The translations under genes and the position numbers were made by a program. Shown piece after piece: positions 15,103-15,202 of a DNA stretch of 15,202 nucleotides. How positions within the stretch are numbered: the first letter of the stretch is position 1; every line of letters starts with the position of its first letter. Location of the stretch: the NCBI GenBank assembly GCA_951394045.1, contig CATOAN010000016.1, forward strand, positions 1 through 15,202. Direction: 5' to 3'. Under the pieces are notes generated by a model, which saw only the letters and a program-made list of their open reading frames with translations, searched no databases and had not been told where the DNA came from. Origin of the DNA: Nitzschia sp. DOCU1. Lineage: Eukaryota > Bacillariophyta > Bacillariophyceae > Bacillariales > Bacillariaceae.

Positions 15103-15202
15103 TTATATAAATCTATTAGCTCTACAGTATTCATCATTAAGTAGTACTACGTATCAATTAGAATCATTTTCTATACCGGCAACACTTGAATGCTTCCTCT
15201 TC
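15103..15202. other. 3' flank of the 14404 gene
   Basis: This is an AT-rich tail after the TAG stop (TTATATAAATC and similar words) with no hairpin terminator or further frame. It presumably contains the 3' untranslated region, and the window ends here. Confidence 0.4.

Overview
The window looks like nuclear DNA of a diatom, probably pennate. The evidence is a DUR3-type urea transporter fragment with an algal/plant-like N-terminus, a protein that resembles a recurrent diatom-specific Cys-cluster/'YTGFK' family, nearly intron-free genes with balanced GC, and many short triplet repeats between genes. The species cannot be fixed from the sequence alone. Nothing prokaryotic, viral or organellar was seen.

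About 0.75-7.8 kb holds an apparently intact tyrosine-recombinase retrotransposon (DIRS order, DIRS/PAT/Ngaro-like) on the + strand. It has a leader with two related hairpins and a short TGGGAGTCA repeat series, a Gag with a C-terminal CCCH zinc finger (1387-3690), and a reverse transcriptase-RNase H (open 3733-6597). A tyrosine recombinase (6393-7634) overlaps the end of pol by 205 nt. No aspartic protease, DDE integrase, methyltransferase domain or LTR is visible. All three frames are unbroken and all expected catalytic residues are present. The most striking point is the gag-pol junction: pol has no in-frame ATG for its first 624 nt. A 66-nt GT...AG segment (3677-3742), with a CTAAC branch-like motif and both in-frame stop codons, separates it from gag in the same frame. 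Removing it would give one Gag-Pol reading frame; retaining it would give Gag alone.

Immediately right of the element, on the - strand, is a 59-codon N-terminal fragment of a DUR3 urea/Na+ symporter (7825-8001). It ends abruptly where the element's 3' region begins, and the rest of the gene is not on the other side of the element. Next come a small interrupted frame (8421-8780) and a repeat-rich spacer (8.8-10.6 kb) with a 46-nt foldback, a 151-bp tandem duplication, a Z-DNA-prone tract and several palindromes.

The right third holds a - strand gene for a 481-aa single-pass membrane protein of unknown function (10633-12078). A 2.2-kb spacer follows, with a 12-bp inverted repeat around a TATA-like motif, a 60-bp minisatellite, and a compact block of ACGACAAT palindromes and 11-bp tandem repeats. 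The block lies 65 bp upstream of a 232-aa + strand gene (14404-15102) with a Cys cluster and the 'YTGFK' motif. There is no sign that these host genes work together with the retroelement; they appear to be flanking sequence.
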